A DNA stretch of 64,000 nt from Photobacterium sp. SKA34 (GTDB lineage: Bacteria; Pseudomonadota; Gammaproteobacteria; Enterobacterales; Vibrionaceae): contig NZ_CH724142.1 in the NCBI RefSeq assembly GCF_000153325.1, forward strand, positions 235,455-299,454. The letters are read 5' to 3'. Under the pieces are notes generated by a model. That model saw nothing but the letters and a program-made list of their open reading frames with translations, made no database searches and was not told the origin of the DNA. The position numbers and the translations under genes were made by a program. Shown here piece by piece: positions 27,130 to 35,705 of the stretch. How positions within the stretch are numbered: position 1 is the first letter of the stretch; each line of letters begins with the position of its first letter.

Positions 27130-27784
27130 AATATGACCTTTAATTGCTTAGTCTTAAATAATAGGGGCCTCGAGAGATAAGCCTCCTTGATTACAGAAGT
27201 GCATCGAATTTGGAAAACACGAAACTATTGGCTCGGCGTGAAAATTTATGAAAAAAATGAGCACCGACACCAAATTTTGTTTAATTGATGCGGGGTGATA
27301 CGCACGGCGTAATTACGAAAGAAAAAGTAACAAGCAGAAGTGGTTTATACATTGTACTGGTCCGTTAACGAATGAATTGGTGGAGCGAAATGTACACTGT
27401 TTTAAAGAGGGATTCTGTCATTCGATTGTATGGAAATGTAGCTTTTTGTAATCTTGGCGACGGGGATATTGACAAGTTATGAATTTAAAATGGAAAGCAG
27501 AGGGTATAGAGAAACCTAAGGTATTGCCTCAGTTTTAACGCCATAAGTAAGAAAGGCCGTTTATTCGTTGTATTTATATCAAAAGTGCAAAAGGGAAATG
27601 GAAGATTATTGCTCCTTTTAACACTCGCAAAGGCTAGACACGGGAAGAGTCAGATGAATGACTACATTGACCATTGCTGGTGGAATCAGGTTTAAGGTAA
27701 AGGTAATGAAGGCGTCAGTTTTACGAGATTTTATGATTTGGAAGTCCTCCCAGAAGGAAGATAGGAGCGTGCTATTCGACATGA
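27130..27784. other. Degenerate region preceding the toxin-tip island
   Basis: About 650 bases without an intact gene. Short open stretches interrupted by stops can be read on the plus strand around 27650-27785 (for example GNEGVSFTRFYDLEVLPEGR), which look like eroded coding sequence, perhaps the remains of another toxin or immunity cassette. I could not assign a family. Confidence 0.4.
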
Positions 27785-28054
27785 AAGCGGCGGTTATTAA
27801 GATATTTTTGTTTGGCGTCTAAAACATACCATCACCTAACTAGTAGTAATGGTAGGAACGGTCGCGCTGGAGCAATTTATAGAGCAGAAGTTGCGGATAT
27901 GATCAATTCTGGGAACATGAGAGGAGCGATGGCAAAAGAAATACGTGATGTTCGTCGTGCATCACTTGAGGGTTCTGGAAGTCGAACCAAGTACAATCAA
28001 GCAATGGGCCAAATGCTGGACTATGCAAAATCACAAGGCATGCTTAATAAATAG
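27785..28054 (+). pseudogene. Orphan C-terminal tip of a polymorphic toxin (cassette 1)
   Basis: An open frame of about 89 codons ending at the TAG at 28052, with no proper ATG start and no secretion domain. The readable part begins near KTYHHLTSSNGRNGRAGAIY and continues AEVADMINSGN, KEIRDVRRASLEGSG and MLDYAKSQGMLNK. Size, lack of a start and the immediate presence of an immunity-like gene ten bases downstream match displaced Rhs/CdiA-type toxin tips. The toxin class is unknown to me. Confidence 0.5.
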
Positions 28055-28064
28055 GATAGGTGTA

Positions 28065-28496
28065 ATGAAGATCGAAGCTTATAAATCATTTGGCCCAGTT
28101 AAATTCGGCATGTCTGAAACTGAGGTTGTTAATCAACTCGGAAAGCCAGTGAGTATTCGTACTAATAACGAAAATGAATTGGAATACTATTACGATGAAC
28201 TTATTGTTCGGTACGATGCTAATAGCAAGCATGTGCGTGAAGGCACTCTATTGCCGCAGATTTTGGGCCGGTTTCAAGTTAACGATCTGACACTAAATTG
28301 GAAAGACGATCTATTTGCTACGCTTTGCCAGAGAGATGGCGATCCCTATAAGTTCTATGGCTATATAGTACTATTCAAGCTGGGTATTACGCTCACGGGA
28401 TTCTATGATGGGGACGATTCTCAAAAAGCTATTTCAGCTTTTAGGAGTGGTGACTGGGACCAATTAAAAGGCGATATGAAGGCTTTTAAGATCTGA
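28065..28496 (+). CDS. Probable immunity protein for toxin tip 1
   Basis: A 143-residue soluble acidic-leaning protein without signal peptide. It begins MKIEAYKSFGPVKFGMSETE, a start often seen in small immunity proteins that recall the SmpA-like beta fold. The ATG at 28065 has AGG upstream. It lies ten bases after one toxin tip and only three bases before the next, as in serial toxin-immunity cassettes. No named immunity family is claimed. Confidence 0.55.
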   Translation: MKIEAYKSFGPVKFGMSETEVVNQLGKPVSIRTNNENELEYYYDELIVRYDANSKHVREGTLLPQILGRFQVNDLTLNWKDDLFATLCQRDGDPYKFYGYIVLFKLGITLTGFYDGDDSQKAISAFRSGDWDQLKGDMKAFKI

Positions 28497-28499
28497 TGA

Positions 28500-28823
28500 T
28501 CTAGTAATGTTACAAACAAGGTAAACAAAAACTCCCGCTCTTATAAAGGTGAAACTCATGTGTATGCGGTGAGAGGTCCCTACGGAAATGTGCATAAAAT
28601 AGGTGAAAGTGCTGCAGGAACACGCTTGAGAGATGGAGCTTCAAAGCGGGCCGAAAAGCAGGTTAGAGCATTAAATCGTATAGATGGTCCTGGTTATACC
28701 TCTGAAATTCGGAAAACATTACCAGATAAAGACTCGGCCAGAGCATATAAAACCAAGTTAATATAAAGATACAGAAGCATGTATGGTCAAGATAAATTAC
28801 CAGGCAACAAAACTAATCGATAA
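28500..28823 (+). pseudogene. Orphan GIY-YIG-like toxin tip interrupted by an in-frame stop (cassette 2)
   Basis: The frame opens right after the preceding stop and reads KGETHVYAVRGPYG, VHKIGESAAGTRLRDGASKR and RAYKTKLI, then hits TAA at 28764-28766. Beyond it the same frame continues RYRSMYGQDKLPGNKTNR to a second TAA at 28821. THVYxxxxxxGxxxKIGES is like the GIY-YIG nuclease tips of Rhs and CdiA toxins, whose usual continuation after the interrupted position is (E)RYRxMxGxxxLPGNKTNR. So a single GAA-to-TAA change probably broke the tip. There is no start codon or delivery domain. Confidence 0.62.
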
Positions 28824-28833
28824 GGAATAAACT

Positions 28834-29220
28834 ATGGCCGACCAAAGAATATTATTGATTGGTGGGGTTTCTCTGATGAAGGGACGAGTAAAAGAAGCAG
28901 GTCCCGTAATGAGAGAGATTTGTGATGAGTTGGAGCCGATGCTCCAGGATATTGGATTCTTGAATGAAGCTCCATTCAAAACTATAAGTATGATTATTCG
29001 TTTTGGCGAGAAAGATGACCTTACGCCTCAGTACGATCCAATAAATAAAAGACACAGTGAGCTTCCTGTGGGAGTAGAGCTAGAGTTGGCAGGATTAAGA
29101 ACTGCCAGCAAAGATGTAGTAAAGGCAGCTTTTGTAACGGCGACAATTGATGTGTTGTTAGATGTATCTGAAAAGTATGGGTTGCCAAATGCGCCACTAA
29201 AAACTATCGCTGGAATGTAA
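28834..29220 (+). CDS. Probable immunity protein for toxin tip 2 (Imm39-like)
   Basis: A 128-residue cytosolic protein with an intact frame. Features are TISMIIRFGEKDDLTPQYDPI, KRHSELPVGVELELAGLR and a C-terminal helix VLLDVSEKYGLP, which recall immunity family Imm39; this is from memory and not checked. It starts ten bases after the end of the GIY-YIG-like tip with GGAA upstream. Keeping the immunity gene intact after the toxin decays is common, since it still protects against siblings. Confidence 0.6.
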   Translation: MADQRILLIGGVSLMKGRVKEAGPVMREICDELEPMLQDIGFLNEAPFKTISMIIRFGEKDDLTPQYDPINKRHSELPVGVELELAGLRTASKDVVKAAFVTATIDVLLDVSEKYGLPNAPLKTIAGM

Positions 29221-29348
29221 CTCACTAGTCAAAATGCTAGTAGCCTGGGCTTTTTATGTCTACGATATATGGGCATAAACTAATGTGATAAGTAATGAAG
29301 CTAAATAGTATTACGTTAATGAACTCTTAACTGCCAGAGTTAATGAAG

Positions 29349-29383
29349 AAAAAAGGGGGAGCTGTATCAGCTCCCCCTTTTGT
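29349..29383. terminator. Bidirectional terminator after the island
   Basis: Stem AAAAGGGGGAGCTG/CAGCTCCCCCTTTT with A and T runs on both sides, between the island and convergent punC. Confidence 0.92.
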
Positions 29384-29413
29384 TAAACCAGTATGTAGAT
29401 GGGTTAAAGCATA

Positions 29414-30634
29414 TTACGCAGTTTGTAGTTCAACATCTTGCTCATCTTTACGAGCTTGAACGACGAGGACAAAACCAACGATTGCAATAAAGCCAGTAAT
29501 GAACATGCCAGTTGTTACTGTTAGCAGACCATGTGCAGCGAATGCTGAAACTAAACCACTAGCCGCAAAACATACCATAGTCTGCATGAAGTTAAGCAGG
29601 CCTGCAGCTGTTGCGCTACAGTTTTTAAAGTCAGACAGAGCTGCGCTAATAACAATCGGGTAAATCGCACCGTTCGCTACTGCTAGGAAGCAGAATGGGA
29701 TTAAGATAGGCCAGATTGTTGTTACTGTTGTTGTCGTAGAGATAACAAACATTACTGCTACGCTTGCAAAGAATAGCGCTAAAATCCACGGTAGAAGTTG
29801 CTTACCTGAGTAACGGTTTAATAAAGTACGACAACCGTAACCACCAACGATGAATGCAACGGTTTGTGGAGCGTAGCTTAGGCCAATATCTGCACCTGAG
29901 TAACCCATTGCAGACATAACAAATGGTGAACCTGTTAAGTAAGCAAAGAATGCCGCAGAGCACGCTGCGAAAATAACCATGTTACCCCAGAACTTTTTAG
30001 AGCGTAGGATTTGGCTATAATCTTTACGTAGTTGAACCGTTACGCTTTCTTGCTCTTTATCTAATACAGCACTTTCTTTTTCTTTGAGTGTTAGCATTGC
30101 TAAAAAAGCACCAAAACCGACTAATGCAATAAAGATGCTGCGCCAGCCTACGTGATGCTCAAGTAGTGCGCCCAGTAATGGTGCTAATGCAGGAGATAAC
30201 GCGACAAGCGGCATAATCGTTGCGAATACACGCTCAGAAGTTTTGCCTTCGTAACGGTCAACCACCACGGCCTGCCAAATAACCGTTGCGCTACATGCAC
30301 CTAATGCTTGAGCGAAACGTGCTAATAAGAACACTTCAATGTTTGGCGAAAAAGCAGAGGCTAAAGAGCCAAGGCTAAATAGTGCAATACCGCCAAGTAG
30401 TACCTTAATACGTCCAATACGATCGGACAGTGGGCCGTAAACCAGTTGGCCTAATGCCATACCGAGTAAGAAGATACTTAGCGAAAGGCCGATAAGAGAT
30501 TGGGTTGTAGCAAAGTCAGCACGAATCATTTCAAACGCAGGTAAATACATATCTGTGGCTAAAAAGCCCAGCATGCTTAAGCAAGCGAACCAAAATAGGG
30601 TGAGTTTTGATGGTTTAGCGTGTTGTTTATTCAT
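29414..30634 (-). CDS. punC: Purine nucleoside efflux MFS transporter PunC
   Basis: A 406-residue, twelve-helix MFS protein of the Bcr/CflA drug:H+ antiporter family. It matches E. coli PunC (YdhC) in GFLATDMYLPAFEMI, LVYGPLSDRIGR, PLVALSPALAPLLGALL, AYLTGSPFVMSAMGYS, GGYGCR, GKQLLPW and VANGAIYPIVISAA. The divergent neighbour is the cognate LysR regulator, the same arrangement as ydhB-ydhC. PunC is implicated in purine nucleoside transport. Drug export is an alternative reading. Confidence 0.88.
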   Translation of the reverse strand: MNKQHAKPSKLTLFWFACLSMLGFLATDMYLPAFEMIRADFATTQSLIGLSLSIFLLGMALGQLVYGPLSDRIGRIKVLLGGIALFSLGSLASAFSPNIEVFLLARFAQALGACSATVIWQAVVVDRYEGKTSERVFATIMPLVALSPALAPLLGALLEHHVGWRSIFIALVGFGAFLAMLTLKEKESAVLDKEQESVTVQLRKDYSQILRSKKFWGNMVIFAACSAAFFAYLTGSPFVMSAMGYSGADIGLSYAPQTVAFIVGGYGCRTLLNRYSGKQLLPWILALFFASVAVMFVISTTTTVTTIWPILIPFCFLAVANGAIYPIVISAALSDFKNCSATAAGLLNFMQTMVCFAASGLVSAFAAHGLLTVTTGMFITGFIAIVGFVLVVQARKDEQDVELQTA

Positions 30635-30739
30635 TGTTATTATAACTATATCTATATGACATATGTGTAGTGTAATACTGGTTTAAATCGCTGTGAAACG
30701 CTAATATTTCAACATTGCTTTCAAAAAATTTGATTTGAT

Positions 30740-31642
30740 ATGTTTTCATACAACGATCTTCAAGTTATTGACGTAGTTGCCCGTTGTGGCAGCTTCTCTG
30801 CAGCGGCTGAAGAATTACATAAAGTTCCTAGTGCGATTAGTTATACAGTTCGGTTAATCGAAGAGCGATTAGCTGTCGAATTATTTGTTCGATTGCACAG
30901 GCAGGTTAAATTGACACCTGCTGGGGAGTATTTTGTAGAAGAAGCGCGCAAACTTATTAAACAGATGGATACCATTAAATATCAAACCCAACGGGTAGCA
31001 AATGGTTGGTCAGAAAATGTCTCTGTTGCGCTTGATACCGTGGTACGCCAAAGTCGAGTGAATACCCTAGTGCGAGATTTCTATTTACACTTCCCTGATG
31101 TAGAGCTGCACCTGACAATGGAAGTGTTTAATGGGGTATGGGATGCCTTAGCTGATGGGCGGGCTGATATCGCCATTGGTGCAACTGCTGCTGTGCCAAT
31201 TGGTGGCAGTTTTGATTATCGTGATATGGGTGTTTTAACGTGGAAGTTTGTGGTATCGCCAGATCATCCTTTAGCAATGGCAACACATCCGTTAGAACCT
31301 TCTGAATTAGCGCAATATCCTGCGATTTGTTTAGAAGATACCTCACGAACTTTACCTAAACGAACGACTTGGCTAATGGATAACCAACGTCGGATCATGG
31401 TGCCAAGTTGGCACAGTGCATTTCAATGTTTACAAGCAGGGCTGGGTATTTCTGTTGTTCCTAGCCATATGGCGATCAGTAAAATTGAATCAGGAGAGCT
31501 GATGGAAAAAGAGCTCGCGGTGAAGCCTTCAGTAAGTCCTTGTTGTTTAGCGTGGAATACGGAAACCTTGAGCCCAGCGGTCAGTTGGTTACTCGATTAC
31601 TTAGGCGACAGTGAGCAGCTTCATCATGAATGGATGCGTTAA
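30740..31642 (+). CDS. punR: LysR-family activator PunR
   Basis: A 300-residue regulator. The N-terminal helix-turn-helix contains ARCGSFSAAAEELHKVPSAIS (seen at residues 12-32), and the effector domain has VALDTVVRQSRV, EVFNGVWDALADGRADIAIGAT and EDTSRTLPKRTTWLMDNQ. These agree with E. coli PunR (YdhB). It is divergent from punC; the 105-base spacer contains ATATGACATAT, a possible part of its operator. Expected role: activation of punC in response to purines. Confidence 0.88.
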   Translation: MFSYNDLQVIDVVARCGSFSAAAEELHKVPSAISYTVRLIEERLAVELFVRLHRQVKLTPAGEYFVEEARKLIKQMDTIKYQTQRVANGWSENVSVALDTVVRQSRVNTLVRDFYLHFPDVELHLTMEVFNGVWDALADGRADIAIGATAAVPIGGSFDYRDMGVLTWKFVVSPDHPLAMATHPLEPSELAQYPAICLEDTSRTLPKRTTWLMDNQRRIMVPSWHSAFQCLQAGLGISVVPSHMAISKIESGELMEKELAVKPSVSPCCLAWNTETLSPAVSWLLDYLGDSEQLHHEWMR

Positions 31643-31757
31643 AAAAGTGATATTGATTCCATTCATAATACCCTCACAGAATATAATGTGTTTTGTAAGA
31701 ATTGTTTAATAAACGCAATGTAGGTTGCTCGCATTCAATAAAAACAGCGAGTTAGCA

Positions 31758-33179
31758 ATGTCTATTTTAAAGCCCACTTTAATTGCATCATCTTTACTTC
31801 TTTCTTTAAGTGCTCATGCAGCAGATGCTCCGAAATATGTTTTCTTTATGATTGGTGACGGTATGGGCACAGCCCAACGTCAGATCAGTGAATACTACTT
31901 GCAGCAACAAAATGGGGATGAGACACAACGTTTAGCTATTAATTCAATGCCTGTAGCAGGGATCATTACCACTCATTCAGCCAATACCTTAGTGACTGAT
32001 TCAGCAGCTGCGGGTACAGCATTAGCTACGGGTGTAAAAACCGATAATGGCGTAATTGCAATGGATCCAAAAGGGCATAAGTTACGCTCAACATTGGATG
32101 CAGCTAAAGACAAAGGTATGGCAACAGGTATTGTTACCACTACACGTTTAACACATGCGACACCTGCAACTTTTGTTGCTAAAAACATTAGCCGTGATAA
32201 CGAAAACGAAATTGCCAATGATTACCTAGCATCGAATGTCGATTTCTTTGCTGGTGGTGGCTATCGTCACTTTATTAATGGTGAAGGCAGTAAACGTAAA
32301 GATGGTAAGAACCTTGTTGATGGGTTTAAACAAAAAGGCTACCACACTTTTGTTGGTGCTGATTCGTCGTCTGATTTCTTAGCATTTCATCCAACTAACT
32401 CGCAAAAGGTTTTCGCCTCTTTTGCCTCATCGCATCTTCCTTATGAAATTGATCGTAAGAAAGATCTTAGTACGCCATCTTTAGCGCAGATGACGTCAAA
32501 AGCGATTGAAACATTGAAGTACGATCCTGACGGTTTCTTCATGTTGGTTGAAGGCGGTCGAATTGATCATGCGGCACATGCCAATGATGTATCAACGGTA
32601 ATTCAAGATACGATCGCATTCGATCAAGCGGTAAAAGCGGCAGTAGATTTTTATGAGCATCATAAAGATGAAACGCTAATTATTGTTGCGGGCGATCATG
32701 AAACTGGTGGTATGGGCTTAGGCTTAGGTGAGAACTATTTTGTACAGTTAGATAAGCTAAAAGGTGTTGATGAGTCTATCGAAGACAAGCTTCAAGGTGT
32801 TTATAAAGGCGATCGTAAAGCCTTCATGAAGCATATTGATCAACACTTTGGTTTGAAGTTGTTGACTACAGAAGAGCTGCAAACGTTAAACCATGCGATG
32901 GATATTGATGATGAGCTTCGAGCTAAAAACATCACCGATTTTGATGGTTACAGCACGCATAATGACGCGACTTATGGTGGGTATGATCCGGTAGCTATCG
33001 CTGTAGCGCACATCACTTCACAACGAGCAGGTGTTTACTGGACAAGCTATGCGCATACCGCGACACAATTACCGCTTTCTGCAGTCGGTGTCGGTGCTGA
33101 GAAGTTTGGCAACTTTGAAGATAACACCCAAGTGGCGAAAACATTAGCAACATTAATGAACACAAAAATTGGTAGTTAA
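31758..33179 (+). CDS. phoA: Alkaline phosphatase
   Basis: A 473-residue periplasmic enzyme. Signal peptide MSILKPTLIASSLLLSLSAHA, then VFFMIGDGMG (metal-binding Asp), TDSAAAGTALATG with nucleophile Ser82, TTRLTHATPATFVAK, FFMLVEGGRIDHAAHAND and VAGDHETGG with the expected zinc and magnesium ligands. It hydrolyses phosphomonoesters to supply phosphate. It differs from E. coli PhoA around the active site in ways typical of marine bacteria, so it may need other metals. The ATG at 31758 is chosen because it gives a standard signal peptide. Confidence 0.9.
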   Translation: MSILKPTLIASSLLLSLSAHAADAPKYVFFMIGDGMGTAQRQISEYYLQQQNGDETQRLAINSMPVAGIITTHSANTLVTDSAAAGTALATGVKTDNGVIAMDPKGHKLRSTLDAAKDKGMATGIVTTTRLTHATPATFVAKNISRDNENEIANDYLASNVDFFAGGGYRHFINGEGSKRKDGKNLVDGFKQKGYHTFVGADSSSDFLAFHPTNSQKVFASFASSHLPYEIDRKKDLSTPSLAQMTSKAIETLKYDPDGFFMLVEGGRIDHAAHANDVSTVIQDTIAFDQAVKAAVDFYEHHKDETLIIVAGDHETGGMGLGLGENYFVQLDKLKGVDESIEDKLQGVYKGDRKAFMKHIDQHFGLKLLTTEELQTLNHAMDIDDELRAKNITDFDGYSTHNDATYGGYDPVAIAVAHITSQRAGVYWTSYAHTATQLPLSAVGVGAEKFGNFEDNTQVAKTLATLMNTKIGS

Positions 33180-33195
33180 GTACTGATTTTTAGGT

Positions 33196-33222
33196 AAAGG
33201 CTGTCTTGGACAGCCTTTTTTC
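33196..33222 (+). terminator. Terminator after phoA
   Basis: Compact stem AAAGGCTGTC/GACAGCCTTT with a three-base loop and a T run. Confidence 0.92.
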
Positions 33223-33251
33223 GTTTTCCTTAAAGAGAGTTGGAAACAAAC

Positions 33252-34352
33252 ATGCGCGGTGTGATTTTAGCCTTTATCGTTCTTCTGGTGACGTGTTGTG
33301 AAATGTTTAGTCAAGGTGTGATTGGGTCACAATACAAAGTAGGCGAAGTTACTGCAGTTGATAACAGCAAAGTCACTATTATTGGCAGCAATCGACTGGG
33401 AGAACAGGCGTTAGATTTAACGCTGAGTAATGATAAAAAAGTCGTCGCATATAATTTGATAAATGGTGCGATGGAATATGATGAATATTATCAGGTTGGT
33501 GATAGCGTTTTAGTTGCGATAGCTGATAATGATCACACACGTACAAGAGTGATATCTCGTTATCGTCTTCCTGCATTAATCGGTTTAGCAATCGCTTTTA
33601 GCTTAGGCTTGATACTTTATGCACGAAAAGTAGGTGCCAAAGCGTTACTGTCGTTCATTGGATCTATTGTGATCATTGTAGAGCTTCTGATCCCTGGACT
33701 TATGGCAGGTTATTCACCTTTGTTAGTAACTGCCGTGTGTTTATTAATGTTGTGTAGCTTGATCATTTTGTCAGTTGCGGGCTGGACGGCAAAAGGAAAG
33801 TCGGCATTGGCAGGCACGATTATTGGATTAATTGTTACTATGATCTTGTGTGTGCTGGTCGGCAAGTTACTCCATTTAGACGGTATGACACAACCGTTAG
33901 CTCAACCCTTATTGTTTGAAACGGGCATGTATTTAAACATGCTAGATATTTTGTATGCAGCCATTTTAATTGGTGCGAGTGGGGCGGCAATGGATGTCGC
34001 CATGGAAATGGCTGCTACGATGGAAGAGCTAAAAATCAATGCGCCAGAAATGAATCAAATGGATTTGCTTAAATCAGGTTTTCGAGTTGGCAATGCGGTG
34101 ATCGGTACGATGACAACGACTTTATTGTTAGCCTATTCAGGCAGTTTTTTGACAATGATTATGCTGTTTGCAAGTCGTGGTAATGATGTGATGCAAATCA
34201 TTAACATGAAAGTCGTGGCAGCAGAAATTGCGCGAACGTTAATTGGCAGTTTGTCACTTATTATTGTGGCGCCCATTACAGCGTGGATAGCATGCTGGAT
34301 GATAAATAAAGAGTTTGAGCCTAACACACAAATCGAATTAGAAAAGGCTTAA
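33252..34352 (+). CDS. YibE/F-family membrane protein
   Basis: A 366-residue protein with one N-terminal hydrophobic segment, a soluble periplasmic region (about 20-110: GEVTAVDNSKVTIIGS and so on) and then seven or eight membrane helices. The segment LLFETGMYLNMLDILYAAIL followed by GASGAAMDVAMEMAATMEEL is typical of the YibE/F family. The function of this family is not established; transport is suspected. GGAA precedes the ATG at 33252. It lies 30 bases past the phoA terminator. Confidence 0.85.
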   Translation: MRGVILAFIVLLVTCCEMFSQGVIGSQYKVGEVTAVDNSKVTIIGSNRLGEQALDLTLSNDKKVVAYNLINGAMEYDEYYQVGDSVLVAIADNDHTRTRVISRYRLPALIGLAIAFSLGLILYARKVGAKALLSFIGSIVIIVELLIPGLMAGYSPLLVTAVCLLMLCSLIILSVAGWTAKGKSALAGTIIGLIVTMILCVLVGKLLHLDGMTQPLAQPLLFETGMYLNMLDILYAAILIGASGAAMDVAMEMAATMEELKINAPEMNQMDLLKSGFRVGNAVIGTMTTTLLLAYSGSFLTMIMLFASRGNDVMQIINMKVVAAEIARTLIGSLSLIIVAPITAWIACWMINKEFEPNTQIELEKA

Positions 34353-34358
34353 TAAAAA

Positions 34359-34420
34359 AGCCAGTACATCACCGAGTTTGCTGATTAATAAGCAGAGCAA
34401 AGTAATGGGCTGGCTGTTTT
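34359..34420. terminator. Possible terminator between convergent genes
   Basis: Arms AGCCAG and CTGGCT about 45 bases apart, with an inner hairpin TTTGCT/AGCAAA, followed by TTTT. Weaker than the others because of the long loop. Confidence 0.4.
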
Positions 34421-34449
34421 AATAAGAGTTAAACCAACAATTATAAAGC

Positions 34450-35667
34450 TTAGTGTCCGTAACGCTTTTGCCACTCATGCTCAATAGCCATTAGCCATGT
34501 AGGGTTAGGCTCAGCAATAGATGGATAAAGCTCAAAAGATTGACTCTTATAAGGTTCAGCTAATTGGCTAAAGGCTTCAGCTTTTAGCACTGTTGGATCG
34601 CCCCAAATCTTGGTGTCTGATTTACGCGCTTGTGCTTCTGGGCTCATTAAAAAGTTTATCGCAACCAGTGCCCCTTCTTTTGCTGATGCATTCCACGGTA
34701 CCGCTAAAAAGTGAATATTCGTTAATGCTCCTTGCTTGAAGGCATAGGTTTTTGCTTTTTCGGTTAAATTACCGTTCTCAATTGCAGCTGAGGCGGCGTT
34801 GGGATTAAAGGTAACAGCTACTAATAATTGTTGATCGTCAAGCAGTTGTACGGTTTCTGCAGTGCCCGCTGGGAACTGTTTACCGCCACGCCATGCCACT
34901 TTATGAAGCTGATCTAAATAGTGCCAAAGCGGTGCTGTCACGTTATCAAATAGCGTTTTTTCAGCTGGTAACGACAAAGGTTGGTATAACGCTTGTTTAT
35001 CTGTTGTGAGTTCAAGCAAGGCTGCTTTTAAAAAGCTACTGCCGTGAAACTCTGGCGGGCGAGGGTAGCTAATTTTACCTGGGTTTTCCTGTGCCAATGC
35101 TAATAGTTGTTTAAAGCTTTGTGGTGAATTTTTTAACTTAGTGGTATCGTAAATGAATACCAATTGCCCAACCCCCCAAGGCGCTTCATAGCCTTCTGTA
35201 GGCTCGCTGAAATCTTGATCAATAGGTAGCTTAGTATCAACATACTTCCAATTGGGCAGTTGTTGAGTAAAAGGGCCGTACAAGAGGTGGTGTTGCTTCA
35301 TTGAACGAAAGTTTTCACCATTGATCCAAACTAAATCAACTCCACCATTGGTATTTTTCCCCGCTGTTTTTTCTGCCAGAAGGCGTTGGGTCGTTTCAGC
35401 GATATCGGTGACTTTGACTTGTTTTAGAGATACGTTGTAACGTTTTTGTAATTGTTTATCGGCCCATTTTAAGTAGTCGTTGATTTCTTGACTGCCACCC
35501 CATGCATTGAAGTAGACCGTTTGACCTTTGGCTTTATGTTCAATCTGTTGCCAGCTTTGACTTTCATTTGCAGGTGCTTTCGTTTCTTCAGCGTAAGCGA
35601 AACTAGAAATTGTTAACGATAACGCGATACCTTTTGACCAGGTTTTTAATACATTTTTTTTCATCAT
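34450..35667 (-). CDS. ynjB: YnjB-type ABC transporter substrate-binding protein
   Basis: A 405-residue periplasmic binding protein of the spermidine/iron/thiamine (family 1) class. A signal peptide ending near SFAYA precedes GQTVYFNAWGGSQEINDYLKW, GVDLVWINGENFRSMK and APWGVGQLVFIYD, all as in E. coli YnjB. In E. coli it forms ynjABCD with a permease and ATPase; here neither follows, so it is an orphan that must use a transporter elsewhere or has another role. It is the last gene of the ynjA / fusion / ynjB operon. Confidence 0.85.
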   Translation of the reverse strand: MMKKNVLKTWSKGIALSLTISSFAYAEETKAPANESQSWQQIEHKAKGQTVYFNAWGGSQEINDYLKWADKQLQKRYNVSLKQVKVTDIAETTQRLLAEKTAGKNTNGGVDLVWINGENFRSMKQHHLLYGPFTQQLPNWKYVDTKLPIDQDFSEPTEGYEAPWGVGQLVFIYDTTKLKNSPQSFKQLLALAQENPGKISYPRPPEFHGSSFLKAALLELTTDKQALYQPLSLPAEKTLFDNVTAPLWHYLDQLHKVAWRGGKQFPAGTAETVQLLDDQQLLVAVTFNPNAASAAIENGNLTEKAKTYAFKQGALTNIHFLAVPWNASAKEGALVAINFLMSPEAQARKSDTKIWGDPTVLKAEAFSQLAEPYKSQSFELYPSIAEPNPTWLMAIEHEWQKRYGH

Positions 35668-35705
35668 CAGAGTTTCGTCCTTTTTAATTCCTTGTATCGA
35701 GTGAC

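Noticed and set aside
34450..35667. Sulfate- or iron-binding protein instead of YnjB
   Set aside because: The NAWGGSQEINDYLKW and APWGVGQLVFIYD segments and the ynjA-like neighbour favour YnjB.
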